Below are positions 51,949 to 61,113 of a stretch of 64,000 nt of DNA, piece by piece; positions within the stretch are counted from its first letter, which is position 1; every line of letters starts with the position of its first letter. The translations under genes and the position numbers were made by a program. Below the pieces are notes generated by a model that searched no databases, was not told the origin of the DNA, and worked only from the letters and a program-made list of their open reading frames with translations. This DNA comes from Hyphococcus sp. (lineage in GTDB: Bacteria > Pseudomonadota > Alphaproteobacteria > Caulobacterales > Parvularculaceae): assembly GCA_021604585.1 (NCBI GenBank), contig BQJG01000001.1, positions 62,001 to 126,000 of the forward strand, in the 5' to 3' direction.

Positions 51949-52785
51949 ATGACGTATAGCTGTTTTGAAGTCGATATTTCCGAGGGAATTGCGCATCTGC
52001 GATTCTCGCGTCCAGACAAATTCAATTCGTTCACGCCCGAGTTCTGGCGGGAGCTTCCCGAAGCGATCAACGACATCTCCGACAATGCGAAAGCACGTGT
52101 CATCGTTGTGTCTGCTGAAGGAAAACATTTTACTGCGGGCATGGATATTTCGGTGTTCATGTCCGGCGGACTGGATGCGCCTTCAAGCAATCGCGAGATC
52201 GCAGCAGAAGCCTTCCCGCATCATGTGAAAATACTGCAAGCCACATTCTCGGCGCTGGAAAACGCCCGCCAGCCAGTCCTGGCGGCGATCCAGGGCGGCG
52301 CGGTTGGCGCCGGGGTCGATCTCGTCAGCGCTTGCGACTGTCGTTATGCGAGTGAGGATGCATTTTTCTGCGTGCAGGAAACCGCCATCGGCATGACGGC
52401 TGATGTGGGCACTTTTCCGCGCCTGACAAAAATCATCGCCGAAGGCTGGGCGCGGCAAATGGCATACACCGCCGAACGCCTGCCCGCCGCAAAAGCAAAG
52501 GAAATCGGCCTCGTCAATGAGGTCTTTGACAGCCATGAGGCGCTACTTTCCGGCGTGATGGATATCGCCGGGAAGATCGCCGCTCACTCACCGCTCGCCG
52601 TCACGGGCTGCAAGCGGATGATCAATTATTCGCGCGATCACACGACAAACGACACGCTCGATTATATCGCACTGTGGAATGCGGCGATGCTGCGCGCCGA
52701 TGACATCAAAGAAAGCTACCTCGCCAAATCGGAGAAGCGCGCTGCAAACTTCGCAGAGCTGCGCCCCGTCAAAAAATCGCTTTAA
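51949..52785 (+). CDS. crotonase/enoyl-CoA hydratase family protein
   Basis: A 278-residue crotonase-fold protein. The oxyanion-hole segments are GKHFTAGMDIS near 62-72 and AIQGGAVGAGVDLVSACDCR near 120-140. The residue pattern E-x-x-IG (QETAIGMTADVGTFPRL) near 155 resembles dienoyl-CoA isomerase (ECH1). It acts on unsaturated acyl-CoA. ATG 51949 has AGGGAG upstream; two other in-frame ATGs lie at 51916 and 51931. It stands between sdhCDA and sdhB without an obvious link to them. Confidence 0.87.
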   Translation: MTYSCFEVDISEGIAHLRFSRPDKFNSFTPEFWRELPEAINDISDNAKARVIVVSAEGKHFTAGMDISVFMSGGLDAPSSNREIAAEAFPHHVKILQATFSALENARQPVLAAIQGGAVGAGVDLVSACDCRYASEDAFFCVQETAIGMTADVGTFPRLTKIIAEGWARQMAYTAERLPAAKAKEIGLVNEVFDSHEALLSGVMDIAGKIAAHSPLAVTGCKRMINYSRDHTTNDTLDYIALWNAAMLRADDIKESYLAKSEKRAANFAELRPVKKSL

Positions 52786-52878
52786 TCAGACCGCTGAAAT
52801 TCCCCGAACACGCCACGGCCTGGACATGCTTGTTGATTACTGCGCCTTGCCGGGCGGCGACACGAACAGGGGAACCTT

Positions 52879-54246
52879 ATGGAAATCAACGTCGCGACGC
52901 GACATCGCTCGCTTGGCCTCAAACTGATTCTGGTCGGCGCTCTCGCTTTCTTTTTGTGGATTCCGGCCATGCTGGTTTACGGCCTCGTCTTCGAGCGATC
53001 CGGCCGGGCGGATGACGTGAAGAATGAAATTTACGGCCTTGTGGGCGGCCGCCAAACAATCAGCGGGCCGGTGGTGATCGTTCCGGCAACGATCGACACA
53101 GGCGAGCTGAATAACAACGGCGAAAGCATCACGGTGAGCCGGTACTTTGTATTCACGCCGCGCAGCCTGGCCATCGACGCTTCGATCGAAGCCATGCAAC
53201 GACGACGCTCCATCTATGACGCCACGATTTATGATGCGGATATCGTCATGACGGGCGCCTTCGCTGGACTGACGCCGCCACAATCGCGAAATGAGATAAA
53301 GGACATTTTCTGGGATCGCGCTGTATTGGCGCTCAAATTTGACAATAACGCCGCACTCAAAGGCGTACTCGACACCCCGCAGCTATCGGTCGACGGCAAG
53401 GTTCGTGAGGCGGTGTTTGAGCCGGGGATTAACCTCACGATAACAGGCCAAACAGGCGGCGAGCATACGCTCTCCGCGCCGGGCATCAGCACCTTCTTCT
53501 CAATCACCGATCCGCAGAAAGGTTTTTCCTTTCAATTGACGTTGCCAATGTCAGGCGGTGGCGCGCTGTTATTCTCACCCGCCGGCGAAGAGACGAAAGT
53601 CTCTATGCGCGCAAACTGGCCCGACCCGAGTTTTCATGGCGAGTACCTTCCTGATGAGCGATCAATCACTGCGGACGGCTTCACCGCAACATGGCGCATC
53701 CCGTATCTCGCCCGTAATTTGCCACGCAGTTTCGCCGCCGAAGGCAGCCTTGGAAATCTCGATGCCGGCAAGGCGTTTGGCGTCGACCTGATCGACGCCG
53801 CGAGCCCCTATCAAAGTGTCAACCGGGCGCTCAAATATGCGCTTATGTTTCTCGGGATCGTCTTTCTGACATTCTTTCTATTCGAGGCGACGACCGGCGC
53901 TCGCGCGCATCCAGCCCAATATATTCTCCTGGGTCTCACTCAGGTAATTTTCTACCTGCTGGTGCTCGCTTTCGCCGAACATATCGGCTTTGAAAAAGCC
54001 TTCGCCGGCACGGCGGCGGCGACGGTCATTCTGTCTGGCACCTATGCTGCGACGGTGTTTCACAGCTTCTGGCGCGGAATTCTCGCCTTGATTGCCTTTT
54101 CAGGCGCTTACGGACTGATATATCTTCTCATGAAATCAGAGGATTACGCCCTGCTGATTGGCTCTGTAACGGCATTCAGCGCAGTCGCGCTCACCATGTA
54201 TGTCACACGCAGCCTTAATTGGTATGGCGGACGCGATAAGGCATAA
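52879..54246 (+). CDS. creD: CreD-family inner membrane protein
   Basis: A 455-residue protein: an N-terminal membrane span (about 13-36), a large periplasmic beta-rich domain (about 40-310, with VGGRQTISGPVVIVPA near 60) and five or six C-terminal spans (from about 315). This is CreD (cell envelope integrity, colicin tolerance in E. coli). No creBC two-component genes are nearby. It ends 40 bp before sdhB on the same strand. Confidence 0.92.
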   Translation: MEINVATRHRSLGLKLILVGALAFFLWIPAMLVYGLVFERSGRADDVKNEIYGLVGGRQTISGPVVIVPATIDTGELNNNGESITVSRYFVFTPRSLAIDASIEAMQRRRSIYDATIYDADIVMTGAFAGLTPPQSRNEIKDIFWDRAVLALKFDNNAALKGVLDTPQLSVDGKVREAVFEPGINLTITGQTGGEHTLSAPGISTFFSITDPQKGFSFQLTLPMSGGGALLFSPAGEETKVSMRANWPDPSFHGEYLPDERSITADGFTATWRIPYLARNLPRSFAAEGSLGNLDAGKAFGVDLIDAASPYQSVNRALKYALMFLGIVFLTFFLFEATTGARAHPAQYILLGLTQVIFYLLVLAFAEHIGFEKAFAGTAAATVILSGTYAATVFHSFWRGILALIAFSGAYGLIYLLMKSEDYALLIGSVTAFSAVALTMYVTRSLNWYGGRDKA

Positions 54247-54286
54247 GGGGCAAACACGGTCCCCACATGAAAAGGTCTCAAAGTCG

Positions 54287-55141
54287 ATGGTTGAACTGAC
54301 GCTGCCGAAAAATTCCAAAATCAGCAAGAACGGCAAGACCTGGATAGCGAAAGAAGGGGCGGGCAAAACCCGCACCTTCCGTGTTTACCGCTACGACCCG
54401 TCAACGCCGGAGAATCCTAGCGTCGACAGTTATGAAGTCGATGTCTCGAATGTTTCGATGGTGCTCGACGCGCTAATCAAGATCAAAAACGAAATCGATC
54501 CGACCTTGTCGTTCCGCCGCTCCTGCCGCGAGGGCGTGTGCGGTTCCTGTGCTATGAACATCAATGGCGCCAACACGCTGGCCTGCACCCATGGGATGGA
54601 CGAATGCGGCGACGGCGATGTGGCGGTCTACCCCTTGCCGCATCAGCCAGTTGTACGCGATCTCGTCACGGATCTGACCAATTTTTACAAGCAACACGCC
54701 TATGTCGAACCGTTCCTACAGGCGACGTCGGCGGACCCGGCGACGGAGTGGCGGCAATCGCCTGAAGAACGTGCAAAGCTCGACGGGCTTTACGAATGCA
54801 TTCTCTGCGCCTGTTGCTCGACCTCGTGCCCTTCTTATTGGTGGAATGGCGAAACCGACAATCACGAGAACGAATATCTCGGCCCGGCGGCGCTGTTGCA
54901 GGCCTATCGCTGGCTCGCCGACAGCCGCGACCAGTTGGACAATGAACGCCTCGACAAGCTTGAGGACGAGTTTAAGCTCTATCGCTGCCACACCATTATG
55001 AATTGCGCGCAGGTCTGCCCGAAACATTTGAACCCGGCGAAAGCCATCGCCGAAATCAAAAAGCTGATGGTCAACCGGCCGCCTTCGCACGACAATGCAA
55101 TCGCTACGGAAACGCCTGCGCCAACACACGCGGCAGAGTAA
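54287..55141 (+). CDS. sdhB: succinate dehydrogenase iron-sulfur subunit
   Basis: A 284-residue protein. An N-terminal 2Fe-2S ferredoxin domain has SCREGVCGSCAMNINGAN, and a C-terminal domain has two cysteine clusters, CILCACCSTSCPSYWW (4Fe-4S) and CHTIMNCAQVCPKHLNP (3Fe-4S and 4Fe-4S). The three clusters pass electrons from SdhA to ubiquinone. The ATG at 54287 gives the normal start region. It lies 4.9 kb from sdhA. Confidence 0.97.
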   Translation: MVELTLPKNSKISKNGKTWIAKEGAGKTRTFRVYRYDPSTPENPSVDSYEVDVSNVSMVLDALIKIKNEIDPTLSFRRSCREGVCGSCAMNINGANTLACTHGMDECGDGDVAVYPLPHQPVVRDLVTDLTNFYKQHAYVEPFLQATSADPATEWRQSPEERAKLDGLYECILCACCSTSCPSYWWNGETDNHENEYLGPAALLQAYRWLADSRDQLDNERLDKLEDEFKLYRCHTIMNCAQVCPKHLNPAKAIAEIKKLMVNRPPSHDNAIATETPAPTHAAE

Positions 55142-55150
55142 GCTTGGCAC

Positions 55151-56098
55151 ATGGCCGATCTCTCCGAACATTTCGGACGGTCGGGTGAGTTACTGATAGG
55201 ATTTTTCGGTCTCTTTCTGCTTGCACTCATGCACAAGGATGTGCGGCGGTTTTTGGCCTGCAATATTTGCTCGGCCGGGGGCATCTTCCAGAAAATGAAT
55301 GCAGCCCTTTACCGGAAAAGCCGGTTCTACGCAGACTGGGCAAGCGCATTTCAGGTTCTTTTTCACACTAGTAACAATCTTGTTTTGATCGTGATCGCGC
55401 TAACCGTCTTCGATTATCTGGCAGGATGGCATAGCGCGTTCATGCTAGACCGTTTCAGCCTTTATCCTGATTTCAGCACCATTGAAGATTACGATTATCT
55501 TGGCCAGTTAAGGACGACTGTATTCTCGGCGGCTAATGCGTTTGGGCTGTTGCGCGTCTTCGGATACACACTCTTTTGCTGGCTTGCTTTCCGGGTTGCC
55601 GCAGGCGACAGCTATCAAAGCGCGGCAACGTTTCGCCCCTATCGTCGGATTTTGGGTCTGTTTCTTTGCATTTATGGAACAGACATCTTTGCCAGCGCAG
55701 CCACGCCCTATGTGATCTTGTTTGGCGTGAGCATTGTCGGCGACATTTCATCACTCATATTTATCACCGGCGCGCTAATCATTAGCATGCTCTTTTGCCT
55801 GCTGGGCGGGAGGCTCGTTAACACGCATCTAAACGGCGCAATCTCAAAGCCCGCTATTTCTGCTATCATTGGCTTCCTGCTGCTGACGCATACACTGCAA
55901 TGGATTTATTTCACATTTGATCGGGCGACGCTGTCGCAAAGTTTATTCTTGAGAGAGGCGGAATATCACGCCGAGAATCTCACCTACACTCTGTTGTTGA
56001 ATATCGCACTGGTTGCGTTCGCTATCAGGCTTTCAGGCCCTCCGAGATCGATGCGGCCTGTAGATACAGGGCCACATAATCCCGCGAACGCGGTTTGA
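55151..56098 (+). CDS. multi-pass membrane protein of unknown function
   Basis: A 315-residue protein with about seven membrane spans (near 13-28, 73-92, 125-150, 172-195, 200-222, 237-260 and 275-295) and no recognisable family. An aromatic-rich loop lies near 100-120. It starts 9 bp after sdhB on the same strand and so is likely co-transcribed with it. No RNA hairpin is seen after it; the 56099-56366 gap holds only the ars operator region. Confidence 0.65.
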   Translation: MADLSEHFGRSGELLIGFFGLFLLALMHKDVRRFLACNICSAGGIFQKMNAALYRKSRFYADWASAFQVLFHTSNNLVLIVIALTVFDYLAGWHSAFMLDRFSLYPDFSTIEDYDYLGQLRTTVFSAANAFGLLRVFGYTLFCWLAFRVAAGDSYQSAATFRPYRRILGLFLCIYGTDIFASAATPYVILFGVSIVGDISSLIFITGALIISMLFCLLGGRLVNTHLNGAISKPAISAIIGFLLLTHTLQWIYFTFDRATLSQSLFLREAEYHAENLTYTLLLNIALVAFAIRLSGPPRSMRPVDTGPHNPANAV

Positions 56099-56336
56099 TT
56101 TGATTTTCCGCTATGAGCGGGATGCGCTGATCGCCCGCCTCCCGGGTGGGGCGCAGCCGGGTCCAGCCTTAGCGTCGGAATTCAACAGGCTTGTCTGCAT
56201 GGCCGGGCGTTTCAGGCGGAACACTTTTGAGAACATCAGTTGGCGGAAGTAGGCGAGGCCAAGCTTGTTCGCGATACCGCACAGCCAAAACCCGCATCCG
56301 GTAAAAATTCACGTCGCGCACACAAATTTTACTTGT

Positions 56337-56368
56337 ATAATTCCAAAATTATATAATAATGAAATTAT
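56337..56368. promoter_or_regulatory. AT-rich double dyad, likely ArsR operator
   Basis: ATAATT-CCAA-AATTAT (56337-56352) is a perfect dyad, followed by ATAAT-N6-ATTAT (56353-56368) reaching into the arsR start codon. ArsR-family repressors bind such AT-rich inverted repeats over the promoter. No ribosome-binding site is seen, so arsR may be translated from a nearly leaderless message. Confidence 0.5.
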
Positions 56369-56696
56369 GGAAATAGAAGATGCAATTCCAGCTTTTGCCG
56401 CGTTGGCCCAGAATGCGCGGCTCTCAACCCTCAAAATGCTCATTAAAGCGGGGCCAGGCGGCGCAGCTGCTGGCGAAATCGCGGCGGCGTTGGGGCAACC
56501 CGCGCCAACAATGTCTTTCCATTTGAAAGAATTGGAAAGGTCCGGACTGATCAACGCCCGCAAGGATGGCCGCAGGGTTATTTACGCCGCCGACTATGGC
56601 GGAATCCGGGAATTGATCGACTTTTTGCTGGCCGATTGCTGCGGCGGCGACCGCAGGCTTTGCGGCCCTTACGTCGTCATCAAGGAGAGCACTTAA
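56367..56696 (+). CDS. arsR: ArsR-family arsenic-responsive repressor
   Basis: A 109-residue winged-helix repressor. DNA-binding helices: TAEIAAALGQPAPTMSFHLK-like region near 36-53 (AGEIAAALGQ and PTMSFHLKELERSGLI). C-terminal cysteines C91, C92 and C99 (ADCCGGDRRLCG) resemble the As(III) site of the Acidithiobacillus-type ArsR (Cys95, 96, 102). The ATG at 56367 is used; the upstream frame is not coding-like. Its stop overlaps the arsI start by one base. Confidence 0.92.
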   Translation: MEIEDAIPAFAALAQNARLSTLKMLIKAGPGGAAAGEIAAALGQPAPTMSFHLKELERSGLINARKDGRRVIYAADYGGIRELIDFLLADCCGGDRRLCGPYVVIKEST

Positions 56697-57130
56697 TGAA
56701 ACGCACCCACATCCATCTCAGCACCGAGAATTTTGAGGCTTCCCTCAAATATTACAACGCCCTTTTCGGAACCGAACCAACCAAGCGCGAGCCTGACTAC
56801 GCCAAATGGCTGCTCGACGACCCCGCGCTCAATATTGCGATTTCCACCCGGGGCGGCGCGCCTGGCGTCTCTCATCTGGGGATATCGCTCGACGATGATG
56901 GCGAGCTTGAACAAATCGCTGAACGCTTGCGCGCTTCAGATGCACCCACATCCCCGGAAGGCGACGCCACCTGTTGTTACGCTCGCAGCAACAAATATTG
57001 GAGCCACGACCCACAAGGCGCGATCTGGGAGTTGTTTCACACCTTTGGCGAGTCCGACACTTACGGCTCCGGTCGCAATCCCGAACCGCAGGCCGCCGCC
57101 TGCTGCCCGGCGAGGTCTTGGAATCGGTGA
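56696..57130 (+). CDS. arsI: ArsI/CadI-family VOC metalloenzyme (C-As lyase)
   Basis: A 144-residue vicinal-oxygen-chelate protein. Metal-site candidates are H5 or H7, H60 and E112; the As-binding vicinal cysteines are C93 and C94 (DATCCYARSNKYW), as in ArsI, whose CC pair binds trivalent organoarsenicals. ArsI breaks the C-As bond of methylarsonous acid and aromatic arsenicals. A second CC pair (136-137) sits in the tail. It overlaps arsR and, by GTGA, the ATP-grasp gene. Confidence 0.9.
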   Translation: MKRTHIHLSTENFEASLKYYNALFGTEPTKREPDYAKWLLDDPALNIAISTRGGAPGVSHLGISLDDDGELEQIAERLRASDAPTSPEGDATCCYARSNKYWSHDPQGAIWELFHTFGESDTYGSGRNPEPQAAACCPARSWNR

Positions 57131-58356
57131 CCGTCGGCGTTGAACAGCAGGTTAACAGCGCCCAGATTAGCGCGGCACTGAACGCGACATGCGATTGCGT
57201 GACGCTGGACCGGGCGGCGCTTGATGCGGCGCTGGCGCGCCCGCATCTCGCTTCCGGCAGCGCGATGTTCGCCTCAAAAGGCGATGTGCAAAAGATGCAG
57301 GCAACGATCGCCGCGATCGAAGCCGCCGCCCAGCTGCCTGAATTTCAGGCGGCGGTGCTGCGCACGGGCGCAGCGGCGCAAAACTTCGGTCCCGCCGGAG
57401 CTTTCATGGGCTACGATTTTCACCTGACGCCAGACGGGCCGAAACTCATCGAAGTCAACACCAATGCAGGCGGCGCGCTGATCAACGCGCATATCCTCAA
57501 CGCCCATCGCGCCTGCTGCATCGAGCTGGAAGCGCTGTTTCCCAGCTTCCAAATGACGGATTTTGAGAATTCGGTGTTTGAGGTGTTCACAAACGAATGG
57601 CGCCGCCAGCGGGGCGAGGCGACGCTGACCCGCATCGCCATTGTCGATGATGAGCCTGAAACGCAATATCTATATCCTGAATTTCTGCTGGCGCAGCGCT
57701 TGTTCGAAGCCCGTGGCATCGAGGTCGCGATCGCCGACGCCGCATCGCTGACTTATGAACACGGACGCCTTCTAGCTGGAAGCCTGCCCGTCGATCTCGT
57801 TTACAACCGGCTTGTCGATTTCGATCTTTCCGAAAAGCGCCACGCGGCGCTCGCAAGGGCTTATGCGGACGGCGCCGTCGTCCTGACGCCGGGTCCACGC
57901 CATCACGCGCTATACGCCGACAAGCGCAATCTCGTTCTGCTCTCAGATCCCGATTTCGTCGCCAGCCTCAACCTGAGCGACGCTCATGTCGCCGCCCTTG
58001 GCGCGCTGCCGCGCGCCGTAGTCGTGACCGGCGACAGGTCGGAGCAGCTGTGGGCGGAGCGCAAGCGCTATTACTTCAAACCCGCCAGCGGCCATGGAAG
58101 CAAAGCGGTCTATCGCGGAGCGAAGCTCACCAAAGGGGTGTGGGCGGATATTCTCCGCAGCGATTACATCGCCCAAGAGGCGGCCCCGCCAAGCGCGCGT
58201 CTGATCAGCGGCGAAGCGCAGAACGCGCTCAAGGCGGATATCCGCATTTACACTTATGACGGGCGAGTGCTGATCACTGCTGCCCGACTCTATCAGGGAC
58301 AAACAACGAATTTCCGGACGCCGGGCGGCGGCTTCGCGCCTGTGATTGTTGTCTAA
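57127..58356 (+). CDS. ATP-grasp enzyme, probably circularly permuted, in the ars operon
   Basis: A 409-residue protein from GTG at 57127, which overlaps the arsI stop (GTGA). ATP-grasp signs are IEVNTNAGG (E109, N111, the usual Mg-site ExN), FKPASGHGSK (K318, glycine loop 322-325) and LKADIRIYTYDG near 369-379. The ExN motif precedes the ATP-lysine motif, the reverse of the normal order, so the fold is probably circularly permuted. A vicinal cysteine pair (C130-C131, HRACCIEL) and C22-x-C24 could bind arsenic. I do not know this family. The role is inferred as ATP-dependent ligation in arsenic handling. Confidence 0.7.
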   Translation: MTVGVEQQVNSAQISAALNATCDCVTLDRAALDAALARPHLASGSAMFASKGDVQKMQATIAAIEAAAQLPEFQAAVLRTGAAAQNFGPAGAFMGYDFHLTPDGPKLIEVNTNAGGALINAHILNAHRACCIELEALFPSFQMTDFENSVFEVFTNEWRRQRGEATLTRIAIVDDEPETQYLYPEFLLAQRLFEARGIEVAIADAASLTYEHGRLLAGSLPVDLVYNRLVDFDLSEKRHAALARAYADGAVVLTPGPRHHALYADKRNLVLLSDPDFVASLNLSDAHVAALGALPRAVVVTGDRSEQLWAERKRYYFKPASGHGSKAVYRGAKLTKGVWADILRSDYIAQEAAPPSARLISGEAQNALKADIRIYTYDGRVLITAARLYQGQTTNFRTPGGGFAPVIVV

Positions 58357-58373
58357 ACGGACAAGGGGCTGCG

Positions 58374-58820
58374 ATGAAAAACATTCTCTTCCTGTGCACA
58401 GGAAACTCGGCGCGCTCAATCATGGCCGAAGCCTATATGAACCATACCGGCGCCGGTCGCTGGCGCGCCTATTCAGCAGGTTCGACACCAACCGGAAAGA
58501 TCAATCCGTTTGCGCTTGAAACGCTCGCCGCGCATGGCGTAACCGCCCCTGACTCTCTTTATCGCTCCAAATCATGGGACGAATTCGCTGCGCCCGGCGC
58601 GCCGATCATGGATGTTGTGATTACAGTCTGCGACAACGCCGCCGGAGAGACCTGCCCGATCTGGCCGGCGCGCAACGACAAGTCGCCGCAAAAGCTTCAT
58701 TGGTCTTTCCCTGACCCGGCGGCGGTTGAGGGAGACGACGCGCAAAAGCGCGTCGCCTTTGAAAAAGTGTTCGCAGACATCCGCGCCCTTATCGACGCCT
58801 TTCTGGCGCAATCCGCTTAA
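58374..58820 (+). CDS. arsC: arsenate reductase, low-molecular-weight phosphatase type
   Basis: A 148-residue ArsC. The phosphate loop C-x5-R is C8-TGNSA-R14, and two further cysteines, C86 and C94, fit the triple-cysteine mechanism of thioredoxin-coupled ArsC. It reduces arsenate to arsenite. It lies 17 bp after the ATP-grasp gene and before the acr3 gene. This is the thioredoxin type, not the glutaredoxin type. Confidence 0.94.
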   Translation: MKNILFLCTGNSARSIMAEAYMNHTGAGRWRAYSAGSTPTGKINPFALETLAAHGVTAPDSLYRSKSWDEFAAPGAPIMDVVITVCDNAAGETCPIWPARNDKSPQKLHWSFPDPAAVEGDDAQKRVAFEKVFADIRALIDAFLAQSA

Positions 58821-58838
58821 ACAATCGGGAGATCTTCT

Positions 58839-59876
58839 TTGTCCGTCTTCGAACGCTATCTGTCGCTTTGGGTTGCCTTGTGCATCGCCGCCGGCATCGC
58901 CCTCGGCGAAGTCGCGCCCGGTATTTTTGAAATCCTCGCCTCATGGCAGGCGGCGAATGTGAATTTTGCCGTCGCCGTTCTGATTTGGGCGATGGTTTAT
59001 CCGATGATGGTAAGCGTCGATTTCGCCGGCCTGAAGCGCGTCGGCGAGCGTCCCAAAGGCCTCGTCGTGACCTTGGTGGTCAATTGGCTCGTCAAGCCGT
59101 TCACTATGGCGGCGCTCGGAGTTCTTTTTTTCAAGCATGTCTTCGCGGGGATGATCCCACCCGAGGACGCCGACGGTTATATCGCCGGGCTCATCCTTCT
59201 CGGCGCGGCGCCTTGTACGGCGATGGTGTTCGTGTGGTCGCAACTCACCAAAGGCGACCCGACCTATACGCTGGCGCAAGTCAGCGTAAACGACGCGATC
59301 ATGGTCTTTGCCTTCGCGCCCATTGTCGCCTTCCTGCTCGGTGTCGTCGAGATCGCAGTGCCTTGGGAAACGCTCATTCTCTCGGTTGGACTTTATGTCG
59401 TGATCCCGCTGATCGCCGGTGCTGCAACGCGCTCGACACTGGTGCGTAAGGGCGGCGAACCGGCGGTTGCGGCCTTCACCGCGCGCCTCAAACCCTATTC
59501 GATTGTCGGTCTCCTCGCTACGGTCGTGCTTTTGTTCGGATTTCAGGGCGGGGTCATCCTCGATCGACCGCTCGTCATCGCACTGATCGCGATTCCTCTT
59601 CTCATCCAGTCCTACGGAGTGTTCGCCGCCGCCTACGCCGCCGCCTGGGCTTGGCGAATCCCCTTCAACGTCGCCGCACCCTGCGCGCTGATCGGCACGT
59701 CGAATTTCTTCGAACTTGCCGTCGCAGTGGCCATCAGTTTATTCGGACTAGAGTCAGGCGCAGCGCTCGCCACCGTCGTCGGCGTCCTCGTAGAGGTGCC
59801 GGTCATGCTGTCGCTGGTCGCCTTCGCCAACGCCACGCAAAAACATTTCCCCGGCCGCGAACCGCGCACCCCGTGA
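58839..59876 (+). CDS. arsB: ACR3-family arsenite efflux transporter
   Basis: A 345-residue transporter with ten membrane spans. The essential Cys of ACR3 lies in GAAPCTAMVFVW (C126) and the conserved NDAIM follows near 154. It exports arsenite across the inner membrane. The start is TTG at 58839 with GGGAGA 8 bases upstream. It is the last gene of the ars operon, 31 bp before the zapE gene, which seems unrelated. Confidence 0.94.
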   Translation: MSVFERYLSLWVALCIAAGIALGEVAPGIFEILASWQAANVNFAVAVLIWAMVYPMMVSVDFAGLKRVGERPKGLVVTLVVNWLVKPFTMAALGVLFFKHVFAGMIPPEDADGYIAGLILLGAAPCTAMVFVWSQLTKGDPTYTLAQVSVNDAIMVFAFAPIVAFLLGVVEIAVPWETLILSVGLYVVIPLIAGAATRSTLVRKGGEPAVAAFTARLKPYSIVGLLATVVLLFGFQGGVILDRPLVIALIAIPLLIQSYGVFAAAYAAAWAWRIPFNVAAPCALIGTSNFFELAVAVAISLFGLESGAALATVVGVLVEVPVMLSLVAFANATQKHFPGREPRTP

Positions 59877-59907
59877 CGGCGCGCCATAAGCACGATATAG
59901 CGCAAGC

Positions 59908-61062
59908 ATGACCAAGGGGCCGCGCCTGCGATACCAAGCGCTTGTAGATTCAGGCGCGCTTACGCCCGATCCGGCGCAGGAAGCGGCGGCTGATCGGCTG
60001 CAATCGCTTCATGACGCCCTGATCAGCCATTCCCGACAGAACAATAACTGGCTCTCGGGCGGTATTTTCAAAGAACGGACCCCGCCGCGAGGCTTATACC
60101 TCTGGGGCGGGGTTGGGCGCGGCAAAACGCTGTTGATGGATGTGTTCTTCAACAATGTTGATATCGGCCGCAAACGCCGCGTTCACTTCCATGAATTTAT
60201 GGCGGACGCCCACGAGCGCATCGCGCAATGGCGCGCCGCCGGGGAATCAGAAAAACGCAAGCACAAAGGACTGAATCGCACAGCGCCGGACGATCCGATG
60301 CCGCCTGTCGCATATGACCTTGCACAAGACGCGTTGCTTTTATGCTTCGATGAGTTTCACGTCTCCGACATTGCCGATGCGATGATTTTGGGGCGGCTCT
60401 TCACGGCACTGTTTGAACAGGGCGTCATCGTGGTGGCGACGTCAAACCGGGCGCCTGACGATCTCTACAAGGACGGGTTGAATCGGCAACTATTTCTGCC
60501 GTTTATCGGCCTGTTGAAGTCGAAGCTTGACGTCCTCGAACTCATAGCTGCGCGCGATTACCGGCTGGAAAAACTTTCCGCCGCGCCGGTCTACTACGCG
60601 CCGCTCGGCGCGGAAGCCGACAAGGCGGTGGACACCGCCTGGACCAGCATGATCAGCGGCGGTCATGAGCATCGCGAGACAATTCAAATAAAAGGACGAA
60701 CCTTGACGGCGCCGCGCGCGGCACGCGGCGCGGCGCGCTTCACCTTCGCTGAACTCTGTGAACAGCCGCTCGGCGCTAGCGATTATCTCGCCATCGCGCG
60801 CCGCTATGGCGCCATCTTTATCGACCATATTCCGATCATGACGCCGGAACTTCGCAATGAGGCGAAGCGGTTTTCGACCCTGATCGACACGCTTTATGAC
60901 GCCAAGGTCAAACTCGTCTGTTCCGCCGATGGCGAACCCGGCCAGCTCTATCCGGAAGGTCATGGCGCGTTTGAATTTGAGCGCACAGCCTCACGATTGG
61001 TGGAAATGCGCGGGTCCGAGTATCTCGCGACGGCCATGGATTCGGCCGGGCAATCCCGTTAG
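59908..61062 (+). CDS. zapE: AFG1-like ATPase ZapE
   Basis: A 384-residue AFG1/ZapE P-loop ATPase. Walker A is LWGGVGRGKTLL near 68-78, Walker B is LLLCFDEFHVSD near 145-156, and FHEFMADAHERI and ATSNRAPDDLYKDGLNR are family marks. ZapE helps FtsZ ring dynamics; mitochondrial Afg1 helps degrade respiratory subunits. Length is normal. In many alphaproteobacteria it lies by sdh/mdh genes, which fits this region. Confidence 0.95.
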   Translation: MTKGPRLRYQALVDSGALTPDPAQEAAADRLQSLHDALISHSRQNNNWLSGGIFKERTPPRGLYLWGGVGRGKTLLMDVFFNNVDIGRKRRVHFHEFMADAHERIAQWRAAGESEKRKHKGLNRTAPDDPMPPVAYDLAQDALLLCFDEFHVSDIADAMILGRLFTALFEQGVIVVATSNRAPDDLYKDGLNRQLFLPFIGLLKSKLDVLELIAARDYRLEKLSAAPVYYAPLGAEADKAVDTAWTSMISGGHEHRETIQIKGRTLTAPRAARGAARFTFAELCEQPLGASDYLAIARRYGAIFIDHIPIMTPELRNEAKRFSTLIDTLYDAKVKLVCSADGEPGQLYPEGHGAFEFERTASRLVEMRGSEYLATAMDSAGQSR

Positions 61063-61113
61063 AATGTCAATCAAGCGGCGAACTTTTCGTCACTCACCTT
61101 GGGAACTGGGCTT

